A stretch of 64,000 bases of DNA, taken from positions 682,001-746,000 of the forward strand of contig NZ_CP035376.1 of NCBI RefSeq assembly GCF_004118975.1, given 5' to 3'. The position numbers and the translations under genes are program-made. The notes under the pieces are model-generated. The model saw only the letters and a list, made by a program, of their open reading frames with translations, had not been told where the DNA came from and did not search any database. How positions within the stretch are numbered: the first letter of the stretch is position 1; every line of letters starts with the position of its first letter. This document shows positions 8,165-17,340 of the stretch, piece by piece. The stretch is from Luteimonas sp. YGD11-2. Its GTDB lineage: Bacteria > Pseudomonadota > Gammaproteobacteria > Xanthomonadales > Xanthomonadaceae.

Positions 8165-10432
8165 ATGAAATTGCATTCTTCCTTGCTTCCACTTCATCAG
8201 GTGGAGCGCGTCACAACGGCGGGACAGGAGGCCTTCTGGCGGGCATCAGGAAACGACCCTGCGTTGGACGTTCCGTTGCCGGCCGGTGGCATGGATGGCG
8301 GCTGGTACCGTCTTGACCTCGAGATCGAGGTGCTCAGGGGTACTGTACATGCGCCGGTCCTGTACCCGGACTACCGACGCGGCTTCGTGACGGAAGACGA
8401 CGCGCTGGCGCTTCCGCTGGGCAATGCCCGCAAAGGAATCCATCGTGTCCAATGGCTTGTGCGCTTCGTGGACACGCTGTCCGCGCTGCGATTCGATCCT
8501 TCTACGCTGCCTTCCGAGTTCCGGGTCACTGATTTCTCCCTTCGACGCCTCGGGAAGGTGGGTGCGGCAGCTTGCATGTTGCGTGCGCTATGGGGCACCC
8601 GAACGAGCGCCGGGCGCCTGCAGCTCATCACCGCGAGCGGGGCCGATCTGATGGCCGGTGGACCACGGCGGATGGCAGACAAGCTCTATCGTCTGTATTC
8701 GTCGCAGGGCTCGGTCGGCGGCTTTTCCGACTACGACGTCTGGCTCGAGTTCTACGACGATGTATCTGCCGATGGAATTGCGCTGACACTTGAGACGATG
8801 CCGCAGCTCTCGTCTTCGCCGGTCTTCTCTATCCTGGTGCCGACCTACAACACCGACCCGCGGTGGCTGAAAGCGTGTATTGACAGCGTGCTGGCGCAGA
8901 CCTACCCGCACTGGGAGTTGTGTATCGCGGACGACGCGTCGACATCTCCTCATGTGTGGGAAATCGTCCAGTCGTACGTCGCGGCCGACGAGCGCATCAA
9001 GGCGGTAAGGCGCTCGCACAACGGGCACATCGCGGCTGCTTCGAACAGCGCGTTGGCCTTGGCTTCCGGGAAATATGTTGCGCTGCTCGACCACGACGAC
9101 GCATTGCATCCGTTAGCACTGCAGTGGTGCGCGCTCGAGCTCGAAAAGAATTCACGCTGGCGGATGCTGTTTACCGATGAGGACAAGATTGATTCGGCAG
9201 GCAAGCGCAGCGACCCGTACTTCAAGTCGGACTGGAACCCGGACCTGTTCCTGTCACAGAATTGCGTCTGTCATTTGGGGGTGTACGAACGCGACCTCAT
9301 GTTGGAGGTGGGTGGGTTCCGCGAAGGTTACGACGGCGCACAGGACTGGGATCTGACGCTGCGAGTTACCGAAAAACTCGGTGCGGATGAGATCGGGCAT
9401 ATCCCGAAGGTGCTCTACCACTGGCGCATGATCGAAGGCTCGACCGCGCTGGCTCCCGGTGAGAAGAGCTACGCCCACCTTGCGGCTATGCGCGCAATCC
9501 AGGATCACTTCGACCGTACCGGCACACCTGCGCAGGTGGTGGAGATGCCCGGATTCAGCGGCTACTACCGGATCAGTCATGCGATTCCGGAGCCCGCTCC
9601 GAAGGTGAGCCTGCTGATCCCCACGCGTGACCGGGTCGATCTCCTGCGGCAGTGCGTGGATTCCATCCTGAAGTTGACGACATATCGGAATTACGAGATC
9701 GTAATTCTGGACAACGGTTCTGTCGAAACCGAAACGCTCAAGTATTTCGATTCACTTGCAACGATGTCGAACGTGCGGGTGTTGCCGTACGACGCGCCAT
9801 TCAACTATTCGAAGATCAATAATTTCGGTGTCGCACAGACCAGCGGTGAATTGATCGGTCTGCTCAACAACGATATCGAGGTGATCAGCACGGACTGGTT
9901 GACGGAGATGGTGTCGCACGCGATTCGCCCCGCAATCGGTGTGGTCGGCGCCATGTTGTATTACCCAAATGACACGATCCAGCACGCTGGAGTCGTCCTG
10001 GGAATCGGCGGTGTGGCCGGGCATTCCTATGTGGGGATGCCACGCGATTATCCGGGCGACAAGCATCGGGCAGGACTTGTGCAGAACCTCAGCGCCGTTA
10101 CTGCGGCTTGCGTCGTGTTACGCAGGGACGTGTTTGAGCAGGTCGGCGGCCTCGACGAGGATCTCGTCGTTGCATTCAACGATGTCGATTTCTGCATCCG
10201 CGTCAGGGAGGCGGGCTATCGCAACCTTTGGACACCCTTCGCGGAACTCTATCACCACGAATCCGCATCGCGCGGCTATGAGGATACGCCAGAGAAGATC
10301 GCCCGTTTCAAGCGGGAAGAGGCGCTTATGAAGGCGCGCTGGGGCCATTTGCTGAGCGCGGACCCTTATTACAACGTCAATTTCTCGCTGGTCAATGCGC
10401 CGTTCACCCTTGCCTATCCTCCACGGGGTTAA
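8165..10432 (+). CDS. Bifunctional glycosyltransferase with two GT2 domains
   Basis: The 755-residue protein has an N-terminal beta-rich region (about 1-215) followed by two GT2 (GT-A fold) catalytic domains. The first begins at FSILVPTYNTDP and has the metal-binding acidic motif LLDHDDALHP. The second begins at VSLLIPTRDRVDLL and has LLNNDIEVI plus a later NDVDFCIRVREAG acceptor segment. Two-domain GT2 proteins of this type polymerise or extend rhamnose-containing O-antigens with two linkages. The start at 8165 has GAGG four bases upstream; ATG 8069 in the same frame is possible but its extra residues are not protein-like. Its GC content is visibly lower than that of the flanking housekeeping genes, consistent with transfer. 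Confidence 0.85.
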   Translation: MKLHSSLLPLHQVERVTTAGQEAFWRASGNDPALDVPLPAGGMDGGWYRLDLEIEVLRGTVHAPVLYPDYRRGFVTEDDALALPLGNARKGIHRVQWLVRFVDTLSALRFDPSTLPSEFRVTDFSLRRLGKVGAAACMLRALWGTRTSAGRLQLITASGADLMAGGPRRMADKLYRLYSSQGSVGGFSDYDVWLEFYDDVSADGIALTLETMPQLSSSPVFSILVPTYNTDPRWLKACIDSVLAQTYPHWELCIADDASTSPHVWEIVQSYVAADERIKAVRRSHNGHIAAASNSALALASGKYVALLDHDDALHPLALQWCALELEKNSRWRMLFTDEDKIDSAGKRSDPYFKSDWNPDLFLSQNCVCHLGVYERDLMLEVGGFREGYDGAQDWDLTLRVTEKLGADEIGHIPKVLYHWRMIEGSTALAPGEKSYAHLAAMRAIQDHFDRTGTPAQVVEMPGFSGYYRISHAIPEPAPKVSLLIPTRDRVDLLRQCVDSILKLTTYRNYEIVILDNGSVETETLKYFDSLATMSNVRVLPYDAPFNYSKINNFGVAQTSGELIGLLNNDIEVISTDWLTEMVSHAIRPAIGVVGAMLYYPNDTIQHAGVVLGIGGVAGHSYVGMPRDYPGDKHRAGLVQNLSAVTAACVVLRRDVFEQVGGLDEDLVVAFNDVDFCIRVREAGYRNLWTPFAELYHHESASRGYEDTPEKIARFKREEALMKARWGHLLSADPYYNVNFSLVNAPFTLAYPPRG

Positions 10433-10440
10433 GTGATGCC

Positions 10441-10472
10441 CAGGCACAACCCGAGATGGGATGTGCCTGTTA
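10441..10472. terminator. Bidirectional terminator between convergent genes
   Basis: The arms CAGGCACA (10441-10448) and TGTGCCTG (10462-10469) form an 8-bp stem in the 37-base gap between the plus-strand glycosyltransferase and the minus-strand synthase gene. A short T-containing tail follows in the plus direction. It probably ends transcription from both sides. Confidence 0.55.
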
Positions 10473-11515
10473 TCCGGCCGAATCCCTGATACCCCCGTCC
10501 TTCAGGGCATTGGGCATGGGCACAGGTCGCCGGCGGATGACGGGGTGCATTGGGGTCCGAGGCGTGTTCGCGATGTCGTAGCTGACGAAGGCAAGCAGAA
10601 ACTGCAAGCCTGAAATGATTGCGATGGTCGCGATCATGATCGTGCCGACCGGCGTGCTGGTATCGGCAACGCTGGACTGGTACCAGTGGTATCCACCGAA
10701 GAGCACGCCGAACGTGAGTAGCAGCAGGCCTATCGCCAGTTCGATCGAAGCGACCGGCATGTCGCGGAGGAAGTAGCTGTATCCGATCCGTTTCAGTCCA
10801 TTGCGCACGTGTTTGACGGCGAACTCCCCGATCACTTTCGAAATCTTCAGGTGACTCGTCTCATCCGCGTAGTGCGCGGTCATAGGAATGTCCTTGACCG
10901 TTGCGCGGAGGGTATTGAGGCGGAACAGGATGTCGGTCTCGAAGAAGTACCGCTGGCTGATCGAGTCGAATGGCAGATAGCTTGCGACACTCGCGTGTAT
11001 CGCCGTATAGCCATTAGTGGGATCGAAAACGTCCCAGTAGCCTGATGAAGCCTTGGCCATGAACGAAAGGCCAAGGTTGCCAACCCGGCGAACTGGCGGC
11101 ATCCGACGGATCTCGCCGAGCTCCCAGAAGCGGTTGCCCTTGGTGTAATCGGCGTTGCCGCTCAGGATCGGGGCGACGAATTCAGGTAACAGCGCCGGAT
11201 CCATCTGCCCGTCGCCATCGATCTTGACGATGACGTCGCTGTCCGCGGCGATCGCTGCGGCATACCCCGTCATGACGGCGCCCCCAACGCCACGGTTCTG
11301 CGCATGCCTGATCACGTTCACGCGCGGATCCCGGCAGTGGGCCTCAATGAAATCGCCGCTCCCATCGGGACATCCGTCGTCAATACAGAAGATGCGGTTG
11401 ACCTCGGGGCCGATGCGGTCGATTACGCCCAGCACGTGGCGGGTCACCCTGTAACAGGGAATCACCACGGCGACGGAGGGGGGGGGGCGAACCCAGCTGG
11501 AGATGAATTGATCAT
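10470..11515 (-). CDS. Polyprenyl-phosphate sugar synthase (GtrB/DPM1-like GT2), frame broken by a G/C run
   Basis: Residues of the open part match GT2 polyprenyl-phosphate glycosyltransferases: VVIPCYRVT nucleotide-binding start, FCIDDGCPDGSGD, and the catalytic KIDGDGQMDP, with two hydrophobic spans near the C-terminus. Such enzymes charge undecaprenyl phosphate with one sugar on the inner face of the membrane. The natural start is ATG 11515, whose ATGA overlaps the upstream gene's stop. Nine codons later a run of ten C (plus strand G, 11478-11487) shifts the frame, and translation stops after 17 codons. Eleven or eight C would give an intact protein (348 residues with eleven). The open frame otherwise begins at GTG 11468, which cuts the first beta strand. 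It may be a phase-OFF allele or a sequencing length error. Confidence 0.75.
11478..11487. repeat. Homopolymer run of ten G (C on the coding strand)
   Basis: An uninterrupted run of ten identical bases lies inside the start of the polyprenyl-phosphate sugar synthase gene. Runs this long at the 5' end of surface-glycan genes are classic sites of slipped-strand mispairing. The present length puts the gene out of frame. Confidence 0.9.
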
Positions 11516-13767
11516 GGTGATTCCCCCTTATCTAGCATCCCGAGATGGGTGCAGGTGCGGGATCCGTCGGGAAAAACCATGGTGGTATCCACGGCACCCG
11601 ACGCTAATCCAACAACGCACAACTCGGTGTCAGCGCTCGGATCTTCGAGGAATCCTTCGACGATGAAGCCGGAGTGGGCGAGCGCCGTTGAAACGGCAGC
11701 GGCAACGTCTGGGCGAGGCACCCGTTTTACCAGCACGTCCTGCATCCCCGCATTCGACCACAGGCCGATCATGGATTGCGCGCCGGGGGGCGTTCGGGAC
11801 CAGCCAGCAAGGCGAAACCGGCCGTGCTGGTCAATGATCATGTCGTCTATGTGGCCATTGGCGAGATCGACTGCGACATCGGGTCGCTCGCTCATGAGGG
11901 CGACCTGCTCCGGCTCAGGCTTGGGCGTCAAAGCGCGCTCCATCCGGCCCGCCATGACGTCGAAGGGCACGCCCACGGAATCCGCAGCCATCAGCACCGG
12001 TTCGCTTCCTTCGATTACTGAAACGTGGGCGTACCTATTGAAGATTTCATTGAACCTTGCGGGCTCCATGTCTCCGAAGTATCCGCGGAAGAAATCGAGC
12101 TGGGGGGCATAAAGCACGTGATTGATGCTTGAAATCCCGGCGCCGGCGATCAGCGCCCCATAGTGGCCGGGCGCCACGAGCGTGCCGCGTTCGTCCAGCA
12201 CGGCTCCGCGCTCGAGCAGCGTCGAGCGCACTAGTTCCCGATCAAGGTTGAAGATGGGATGGGCGACCTGCACAGGATTGAACAGACCGAACATGGCCAG
12301 GTTCGCCCCCGCTGCTACCCAGCAAACCAGGACGGTGCGTGCGTTGGCGGAGTGCACGATTGCCATACCGCCGAGCACCACGACGACAGCTGCGAGTGGC
12401 ACCAAGTCGAGTCGGGAAAAGGTCCCGCTGATGGATCCATCGCCGAGAAGATATTTCACGGCGACAGCTCCTGCGGCCGCGCCAGCTAGAAGCAGGGCGC
12501 GAACGGTGGAGACGCGTACCCCCGCGATAGCCAGATAGGCGGCGGCGAGAATGTTCACCAGGAGCCCGAAACCGACAAGAGCGCGGGCGGGTGGTACGAG
12601 GTACAGCCCGGAGACGCGCGCAATCAGCGGGTTGACGCTCAAGAACATCCATGCCGCGAACACCCCCAGCCCGACCAGGATCGCGAAGATGCTCCAGCGG
12701 TGATCCTGCATCCAGGCGCGGAATCGGCGGTGATCCGCAAGGCACACCGCGAACAGCGGCAGAAGGGTGGATAGGACCGCGATCTCACAAGCGTTGGAAT
12801 TGGTGAAGCGTGGCAACGGCTCGTAACCATTGATCAGCGCAGTTGGGGCGAAGTGGCCGAGAAGACGCTCCAGGCCGACTCCTCCGCTGGCGGCGATGCG
12901 GCGCCCCGGATATACGGTCTGCTGCATCACATCGATCAGCTCGTGGAAGTATCCGATGAACAGCGCGAGAGCGATGCTGCCGGCAACCGTGGCGTCGAAG
13001 AGGGTCCCCACGCGGATTGCGTCACGCCTGAAGCCCAGGATGAGGAAACCGATCGCCAGGGCGATGGAATAGAGGAACGGCGGATACGCGCATGACAACA
13101 GCCAGACAAGGATGGCGTAGGCGGTCAAACCGATCCGCGCGAGACGGTTGCCTGAGTACATCCATGCGAGCGCTACCCATGGCGCAAGGGCGAACGCACC
13201 AGCGTTGGTCGTCCACCATGCCTGCACGTACTGGGAGAAGTAGAGGGCGACGGCGATTGGCACGGAGACCCAGACGGACAGTCCGAGCTTGCGTACGAAC
13301 AGCGCCCACCCCACGATGAACGCAGCTGCGAGGAAGAAGAAATAGAAGGAGTAGCCATAGGCTGGCGGCGCGACGATAAAGCCCCAGTGATAGGGCTTGA
13401 ACAACAATGCCCAGTCGCGCAAGGGTAGAGCCTGGAAGGTACGAAGACTTTCCTGGTACGGAGAGATCGAATTCGCTGTCGCGAAGTCGTTCTCCACCGC
13501 AATCTGCATGTACGGAGTCAACACCATCCATTCGTCGGAACGGATGCCGCGCGCAGAGCCGAGGATTGTCCCCGTCACCGGCTGTCCCAGCATCTCCAGT
13601 CCCGCAGCATAGGAAGACGGGCTGAGTGCAAATCCGACGTAGCACACGCATGCCAACGCGACGAGAAGGCACCAGCGCCAATCCCACCGCACGGCAGCTG
13701 AAAGATGCGACATCCGGCCAACGGGCTGTGGCAACCGCGCGAAGCTGCGCGATAATCGGTTATTCAC
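11512..13767 (-). CDS. Large polytopic membrane protein, possible GT-C type glycosyltransferase
   Basis: The product (751 residues from GTG 13767, or 733 from ATG 13713) has about 12-13 hydrophobic spans in its first two thirds and a soluble C-terminal domain of about 200 residues. After the first span comes a loop with GSARGIRSDEW; an acidic pair in the first periplasmic loop is the usual place for the catalytic residue of GT-C enzymes, which use polyprenyl-phosphate sugars. Its neighbour downstream would make such a donor and is coupled by an ATGA overlap. I infer a GtrC-like transferase acting in the periplasm, but sequence similarity to a characterised enzyme was not recognised. The start is uncertain: the longest frame, to 13875, runs into the divergent gene. 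Confidence 0.65.
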   Translation of the reverse strand: MNNRLSRSFARLPQPVGRMSHLSAAVRWDWRWCLLVALACVCYVGFALSPSSYAAGLEMLGQPVTGTILGSARGIRSDEWMVLTPYMQIAVENDFATANSISPYQESLRTFQALPLRDWALLFKPYHWGFIVAPPAYGYSFYFFFLAAAFIVGWALFVRKLGLSVWVSVPIAVALYFSQYVQAWWTTNAGAFALAPWVALAWMYSGNRLARIGLTAYAILVWLLSCAYPPFLYSIALAIGFLILGFRRDAIRVGTLFDATVAGSIALALFIGYFHELIDVMQQTVYPGRRIAASGGVGLERLLGHFAPTALINGYEPLPRFTNSNACEIAVLSTLLPLFAVCLADHRRFRAWMQDHRWSIFAILVGLGVFAAWMFLSVNPLIARVSGLYLVPPARALVGFGLLVNILAAAYLAIAGVRVSTVRALLLAGAAAGAVAVKYLLGDGSISGTFSRLDLVPLAAVVVVLGGMAIVHSANARTVLVCWVAAGANLAMFGLFNPVQVAHPIFNLDRELVRSTLLERGAVLDERGTLVAPGHYGALIAGAGISSINHVLYAPQLDFFRGYFGDMEPARFNEIFNRYAHVSVIEGSEPVLMAADSVGVPFDVMAGRMERALTPKPEPEQVALMSERPDVAVDLANGHIDDMIIDQHGRFRLAGWSRTPPGAQSMIGLWSNAGMQDVLVKRVPRPDVAAAVSTALAHSGFIVEGFLEDPSADTELCVVGLASGAVDTTMVFPDGSRTCTHLGMLDKGESP

Positions 13768-13874
13768 GGGTTGGATCTCGTTGGGTGATGGGGCGGGGAC
13801 GTCAGTCGCTTGTCCGGTGCCTGGGGGGCGGCATGAAGTCGGGAGTACGTTGCATGGCAAAAGAGGACGACACA

Positions 13875-14219
13875 ATGACGATCACTACGGTTGCGATGAT
13901 CCTCGTGACTCTGACCATGCTTGCGTGTGGACAGGTCCTTTTCAAACTTGCATCAGGGGGCATCTCGTTCACCCGCCCGGAGACGTTCCTGTCGTGGACG
14001 CTCTTGGTCGCGCTGGCCATTTATGGGCTCGCCACCGTGCTCTGGCTGGCTGTGCTCGCTCGCGTTCCCCTGTCACAAGCATTCCCGTTCTACGGACTTT
14101 CCTTCCTCCTGGTTCCGATGTTTGCCCGGCTGTTCCTAGGCGAAGCCATACCATCCAGGGTCTGGATTGGAGGCGCGGTGATAGGCATCGGAATCCTTAT
14201 TGCTTCTTGGGAGCGGTGA
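13875..14219 (+). CDS. Small four-span membrane protein, SMR/EamA (ArnE/ArnF-like)
   Basis: The 114-residue protein consists almost wholly of four hydrophobic helices, with motifs typical of the drug/metabolite transporter superfamily (GQVLFKLASGG after helix 1, PLSQAFPFYGLSFLLVP, then GEAIPSRVWIGGAVIGIGI). Relatives include the ArnE/ArnF flippase subunits that move aminoarabinose-phosphoundecaprenol to the periplasm. Together with the neighbouring synthase and membrane protein it could flip a polyprenyl-phosphate sugar, replacing GtrA in a Gtr-type system. The start at 13875 has AGAGGA upstream; ATG 13854, with GGGAG upstream, is an equally good alternative and adds seven residues. It is divergent from the membrane-protein gene. 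Confidence 0.75.
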   Translation: MTITTVAMILVTLTMLACGQVLFKLASGGISFTRPETFLSWTLLVALAIYGLATVLWLAVLARVPLSQAFPFYGLSFLLVPMFARLFLGEAIPSRVWIGGAVIGIGILIASWER

Positions 14220-14299
14220 GCGTGTTGCGCGTGACCTGGTAGACGTGCCTCGGAATTGATCGATCAGCGTCGACAGCCCCAAGCTTCGCTTGCTTGGCG

Positions 14300-15241
14300 T
14301 TATTGGAGATGCGCCGCCAGCTCCGGCAGGACCTGGAACAGATCTCCCACCAGCCCGATATCCGCAACCTCGAAGATCGCCGCGTCCGGGTCCTTGTTGA
14401 TCGCGACGATCGTGCCGGCGTCCTTGATGCCGGTCAGGTGCTGGATTGCGCCGCTGATGCCGATGGCGACGTAGAGTTCCGGCGCGATGATCTTGCCGGT
14501 CTGGCCGACCTGCATCTCGTTGGGCACATAACCCGCATCCACCGCCGCGCGCGAGGCACCGACGGCGGCGCCGAGCTTGTCGGCGAAGTCGAACACGATC
14601 TTGAAGTTCTCTTCCGAGCCGACGCCACGGCCACCGGCCACTACGCGCTTGGCGCTCTGCAGGTCAGGGCGGTCACTGCGACCGGCGGCGAGCTCGACGA
14701 AGCGCGTGTGCGAGGGCAAATCGGCTTCGACGGTGCTCGCTTCGACGGTGGCGTTGCCATCCATCGCGGCCTCCTTCCAGGACGCGGTGCGCACGGTGGC
14801 GACCACCGGGCGGTCGGCTGGGGCCTCGACGGTCACGATGGCATTGCCGGCATAGATCGGCCGCTTGAACGTGTGGCTGCCTTCCACCGCCATCACGTCG
14901 GAGACCTGCGCGGTCCCGAGCAGGGCGGCGACAACCGGCATCAGGTCCTTGCCGAAGGTGGTGGAGGGGCCGAACACATGCGAGTAGCTGGCGGCGAGCT
15001 TTGCCACCTGCGGGCCGAGCACCTGGGCGACCGGCGCGGCGTTCGCGGGGTTGCTGACCGCCAGCACCTTGCGCACGCCAGCGATGCGCGCGGCTTCGGC
15101 GGCGACCGCGCCAGCGTCTTCGGCCAGCACGACGATGTCGATGGCCTCGGCCTGCATGGCCTGGGCGGCCGACACGCACTTGGCGGTGGCGCCGTTGAGC
15201 TTGCCGTTGAGGTGTTCGGCGACGATGAGGATGTTGGACAT
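14300..15241 (-). CDS. etfA: Electron transfer flavoprotein, alpha subunit
   Basis: The 313-residue protein starts [16 protein letters not shown] and has the ETF-alpha domain order: an N-terminal Rossmann-like domain and a C-terminal FAD-binding domain ([14 protein letters not shown], then [24 protein letters not shown]). With EtfB it takes electrons from acyl-CoA and other dehydrogenases and passes them to ETF-quinone oxidoreductase, which is encoded at about 25 kb in this window. etfB lies upstream on the same strand with a 107-base gap holding a palindromic repeat. In Xanthomonas etfA marks the border of the LPS locus, and here the variable genes end 80 bases from it. Confidence 0.96.
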   Translation of the reverse strand: MSNILIVAEHLNGKLNGATAKCVSAAQAMQAEAIDIVVLAEDAGAVAAEAARIAGVRKVLAVSNPANAAPVAQVLGPQVAKLAASYSHVFGPSTTFGKDLMPVVAALLGTAQVSDVMAVEGSHTFKRPIYAGNAIVTVEAPADRPVVATVRTASWKEAAMDGNATVEASTVEADLPSHTRFVELAAGRSDRPDLQSAKRVVAGGRGVGSEENFKIVFDFADKLGAAVGASRAAVDAGYVPNEMQVGQTGKIIAPELYVAIGISGAIQHLTGIKDAGTIVAINKDPDAAIFEVADIGLVGDLFQVLPELAAHLQ

Positions 15242-15255
15242 GCGATGTGCTCCTG

Positions 15256-15348
15256 GATCCGTCGTTCCCGCTGTGGCGGGAACCCGGTGTCTGGCGATGG
15301 GGGCGACAAAGGTCGCCGGATCCCCGCTTCCGCGGGGATGACGGGCGC
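15256..15348. repeat. Palindromic intergenic repeat between etfB and etfA
   Basis: Two hairpins (GTTCCCGCTGTGGCGGGAAC at about 15264, and ATCCCCGCTTCCGCGGGGAT at about 15320) are arranged so that the outer halves are roughly inverted copies of each other. The unit resembles the dispersed repeats common in Xanthomonadaceae intergenic DNA. Lying inside an operon, it could shape mRNA stability or the EtfB:EtfA ratio. Confidence 0.7.
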
Positions 15349-16095
15349 TTACAGCAGCCCCTTGTCCTTCAGGACGGCGACCAGTTCCGCCGCGTCCTTG
15401 ACCATCACCCCGCGGGTGCGGCCGGTCGGTGCGGCGTGGCTGGTGGTCTTGAGGAAATCACCGCTTTCCACGCCGAGGTCGGCGAACTGCAGCGTCTCCA
15501 GCGGCTTGCTCTTCGCCTTCATGATGTCGGGCAGCTTGATGAAGCGCGGCTCGTTGAGGCGCAGGTCGGTGGTCACCACGGCCGGCAGGTCCACTTCCAG
15601 CGTCTCGAGGCCGGCGTCGACCTCGCGGGTCACGGTGGCCTTGCCGCCGTCGACGACCAGCTTGCTGGCGAACGTGGCCTGCGGGCGGCCCCACAGCGTG
15701 GCCAGCATCTGCCCGGTCTGGTTGGCGTCGTCGTCGATGGCCTGCTTGCCGAGGATCACCAGGTCCGGCTGTTCCTTTTCCACCAGCTTCAGCAGCGTGC
15801 GGGCGGCGGTCAGCGGCTGGATCGGCTGATCGCAGACCACGTGGATGGCGCGGTTGGCGCCCATGGCCAGGCCATTGCGCAGGTGCGGCTGGGCGTCGGC
15901 TGGGGCGATGGTGGCCACGACCACCTCGGTCGCCTTGCCGGCATCGCGCAGGCGCAGCGCTTCTTCCAGCGCGATCTCGTCGAACGGATTGGGCGAGAGC
16001 TTCACGCCGTCGGTGACGACGCCGGAGCCGTCGGGCTTCACCTGGATGCGGACGTTGTAGTCCACCACGCGCTTGTAGGCGACGAGGATCTTCAT
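15349..16095 (-). CDS. etfB: Electron transfer flavoprotein, beta subunit
   Basis: The 248-residue protein begins [18 protein letters not shown] and has the ETF-beta signature in which [18 protein letters not shown] binds AMP and contacts the alpha subunit. It forms the cytoplasmic ETF heterodimer with EtfA. The start at 16095 is the only ATG that fits the family; the longer open frame upstream runs into the divergent rfbB gene. The gap to rfbB (16096-16284) must hold promoters for both directions. Confidence 0.96.
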   Translation of the reverse strand: MKILVAYKRVVDYNVRIQVKPDGSGVVTDGVKLSPNPFDEIALEEALRLRDAGKATEVVVATIAPADAQPHLRNGLAMGANRAIHVVCDQPIQPLTAARTLLKLVEKEQPDLVILGKQAIDDDANQTGQMLATLWGRPQATFASKLVVDGGKATVTREVDAGLETLEVDLPAVVTTDLRLNEPRFIKLPDIMKAKSKPLETLQFADLGVESGDFLKTTSHAAPTGRTRGVMVKDAAELVAVLKDKGLL

Positions 16096-16284
16096 CGGAG
16101 GTCTGGTTCCTTGGGATCGGGGGAGGCCCGGCCGACCGGGCGTGCAGCCTGTGGATTCTACCGGGGACGCCGGGCGGCGGCGACCGCCCCGGGTTGCCGC
16201 GGCAGTGAAACGGCTGACCGGGGCCGGTATCCTGTGCCACCCGCCATCGACGGCGGACTCCAGCCCCCCACCAGGAGAGTGTTC

Positions 16285-17340
16285 GTGGCCACATGGCTCG
16301 TGACCGGCGGCGCCGGCTTTATCGGCGGCAATTTCGTCCTTGAGGCGGTTCGTCTCGGACATCGCGTGATCAACCTCGACGCGCTGACCTATGCCGGCAA
16401 CCTGCAGACACTGGCGTCGATCGAGAACGATTCGAACCATGTGTTCGTGCACGGCGACATCGGTGATCGGGAACTGGTCGACCGCCTGCTGGCCGAACAC
16501 CAGCCCGATGCGGTGCTGAATTTCGCCGCTGAAAGCCACGTCGACCGCTCGATCGACGGGCCGGGCGCTTTCATCCAGACCAACGTGGTCGGCACGCTGG
16601 CCCTGCTGGAATCGGTCCGCGACTACTGGAAAGCGCTGCCGGACGCGACTCGCGATGCATTCCGCTTCCTGCATGTGTCGACCGACGAGGTCTACGGCAC
16701 GCTGGGCGAGACCGGAAAGTTCACCGAGACCACGCCGTATGCGCCAAATTCGCCGTATTCGGCATCCAAGGCGGCCTCGGACCATCTGGTGCGCGCGTTC
16801 CACCACACCTATGGCCTGCCGGTGCTGACCACCAACTGCTCGAACAATTACGGGCCGTATCACTTCCCCGAGAAGCTCATTCCGCTGGTGATCGCCAAGG
16901 CGCTGGCCGGAGAGCCGCTGCCGGTGTACGGCGACGGCCAGCAGGTACGCGACTGGCTGTTCGTCACCGACCACTGCGAGGCGATCCGCACGGTGCTTGA
17001 GAAGGGCCGGGTGGGCGAGACCTACAACGTCGGTGGCGATGCCGAGCGTCGCAACCTGGAAGTTGTCGAGACCATCTGCGGCCTGCTCGACGAGCGCCGT
17101 CCGCGCGAGGATGGCAAGCCGCGCAGCAGCCAGATCACCTTCGTGGCCGACCGCCCTGGCCATGACCGCCGCTACGCGATCGATGCATCCAAGCTGCAGA
17201 ATGAGCTCGGCTGGCGCCCGCGACACAGCTTTGAGGACGGCATCGCGACCACGGTCGACTGGTACCTCGAAAACCAGACGTGGGTGCAGCACATCCTGGA
17301 TGGCAGCTACCGGCTCGAGCGCATGGGAGCCGTGGCATGA
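16285..17340 (+). CDS. rfbB: dTDP-glucose 4,6-dehydratase
   Basis: The 351-residue enzyme makes dTDP-4-keto-6-deoxyglucose, the second step of dTDP-L-rhamnose synthesis. The NAD-binding motif [11 protein letters not shown] is at residues 7-17, STDEVYG supplies catalytic Thr/Asp/Glu, and [10 protein letters not shown] holds the Tyr-x-x-x-Lys pair. The start is GTG 16285, preceded by AGGAGAG; an ATG in this frame is not available near the family start. It is the first gene of a four-gene operon whose genes all overlap by four bases, suggesting coupled translation. Confidence 0.96.
   Translation: MATWLVTGGAGFIGGNFVLEAVRLGHRVINLDALTYAGNLQTLASIENDSNHVFVHGDIGDRELVDRLLAEHQPDAVLNFAAESHVDRSIDGPGAFIQTNVVGTLALLESVRDYWKALPDATRDAFRFLHVSTDEVYGTLGETGKFTETTPYAPNSPYSASKAASDHLVRAFHHTYGLPVLTTNCSNNYGPYHFPEKLIPLVIAKALAGEPLPVYGDGQQVRDWLFVTDHCEAIRTVLEKGRVGETYNVGGDAERRNLEVVETICGLLDERRPREDGKPRSSQITFVADRPGHDRRYAIDASKLQNELGWRPRHSFEDGIATTVDWYLENQTWVQHILDGSYRLERMGAVA

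Noticed and set aside
10470..11468. Taking GTG 11468 as the natural start of the sugar synthase
   Set aside because: It would remove the first conserved beta strand and ignore the ATGA overlap at 11515. The frame break by the G/C run explains the data better.
14294..15829. A long plus-strand open frame across etfA
   Set aside because: It runs antisense to etfA and part of etfB, both well supported by motifs. Composition is that of a shadow frame.
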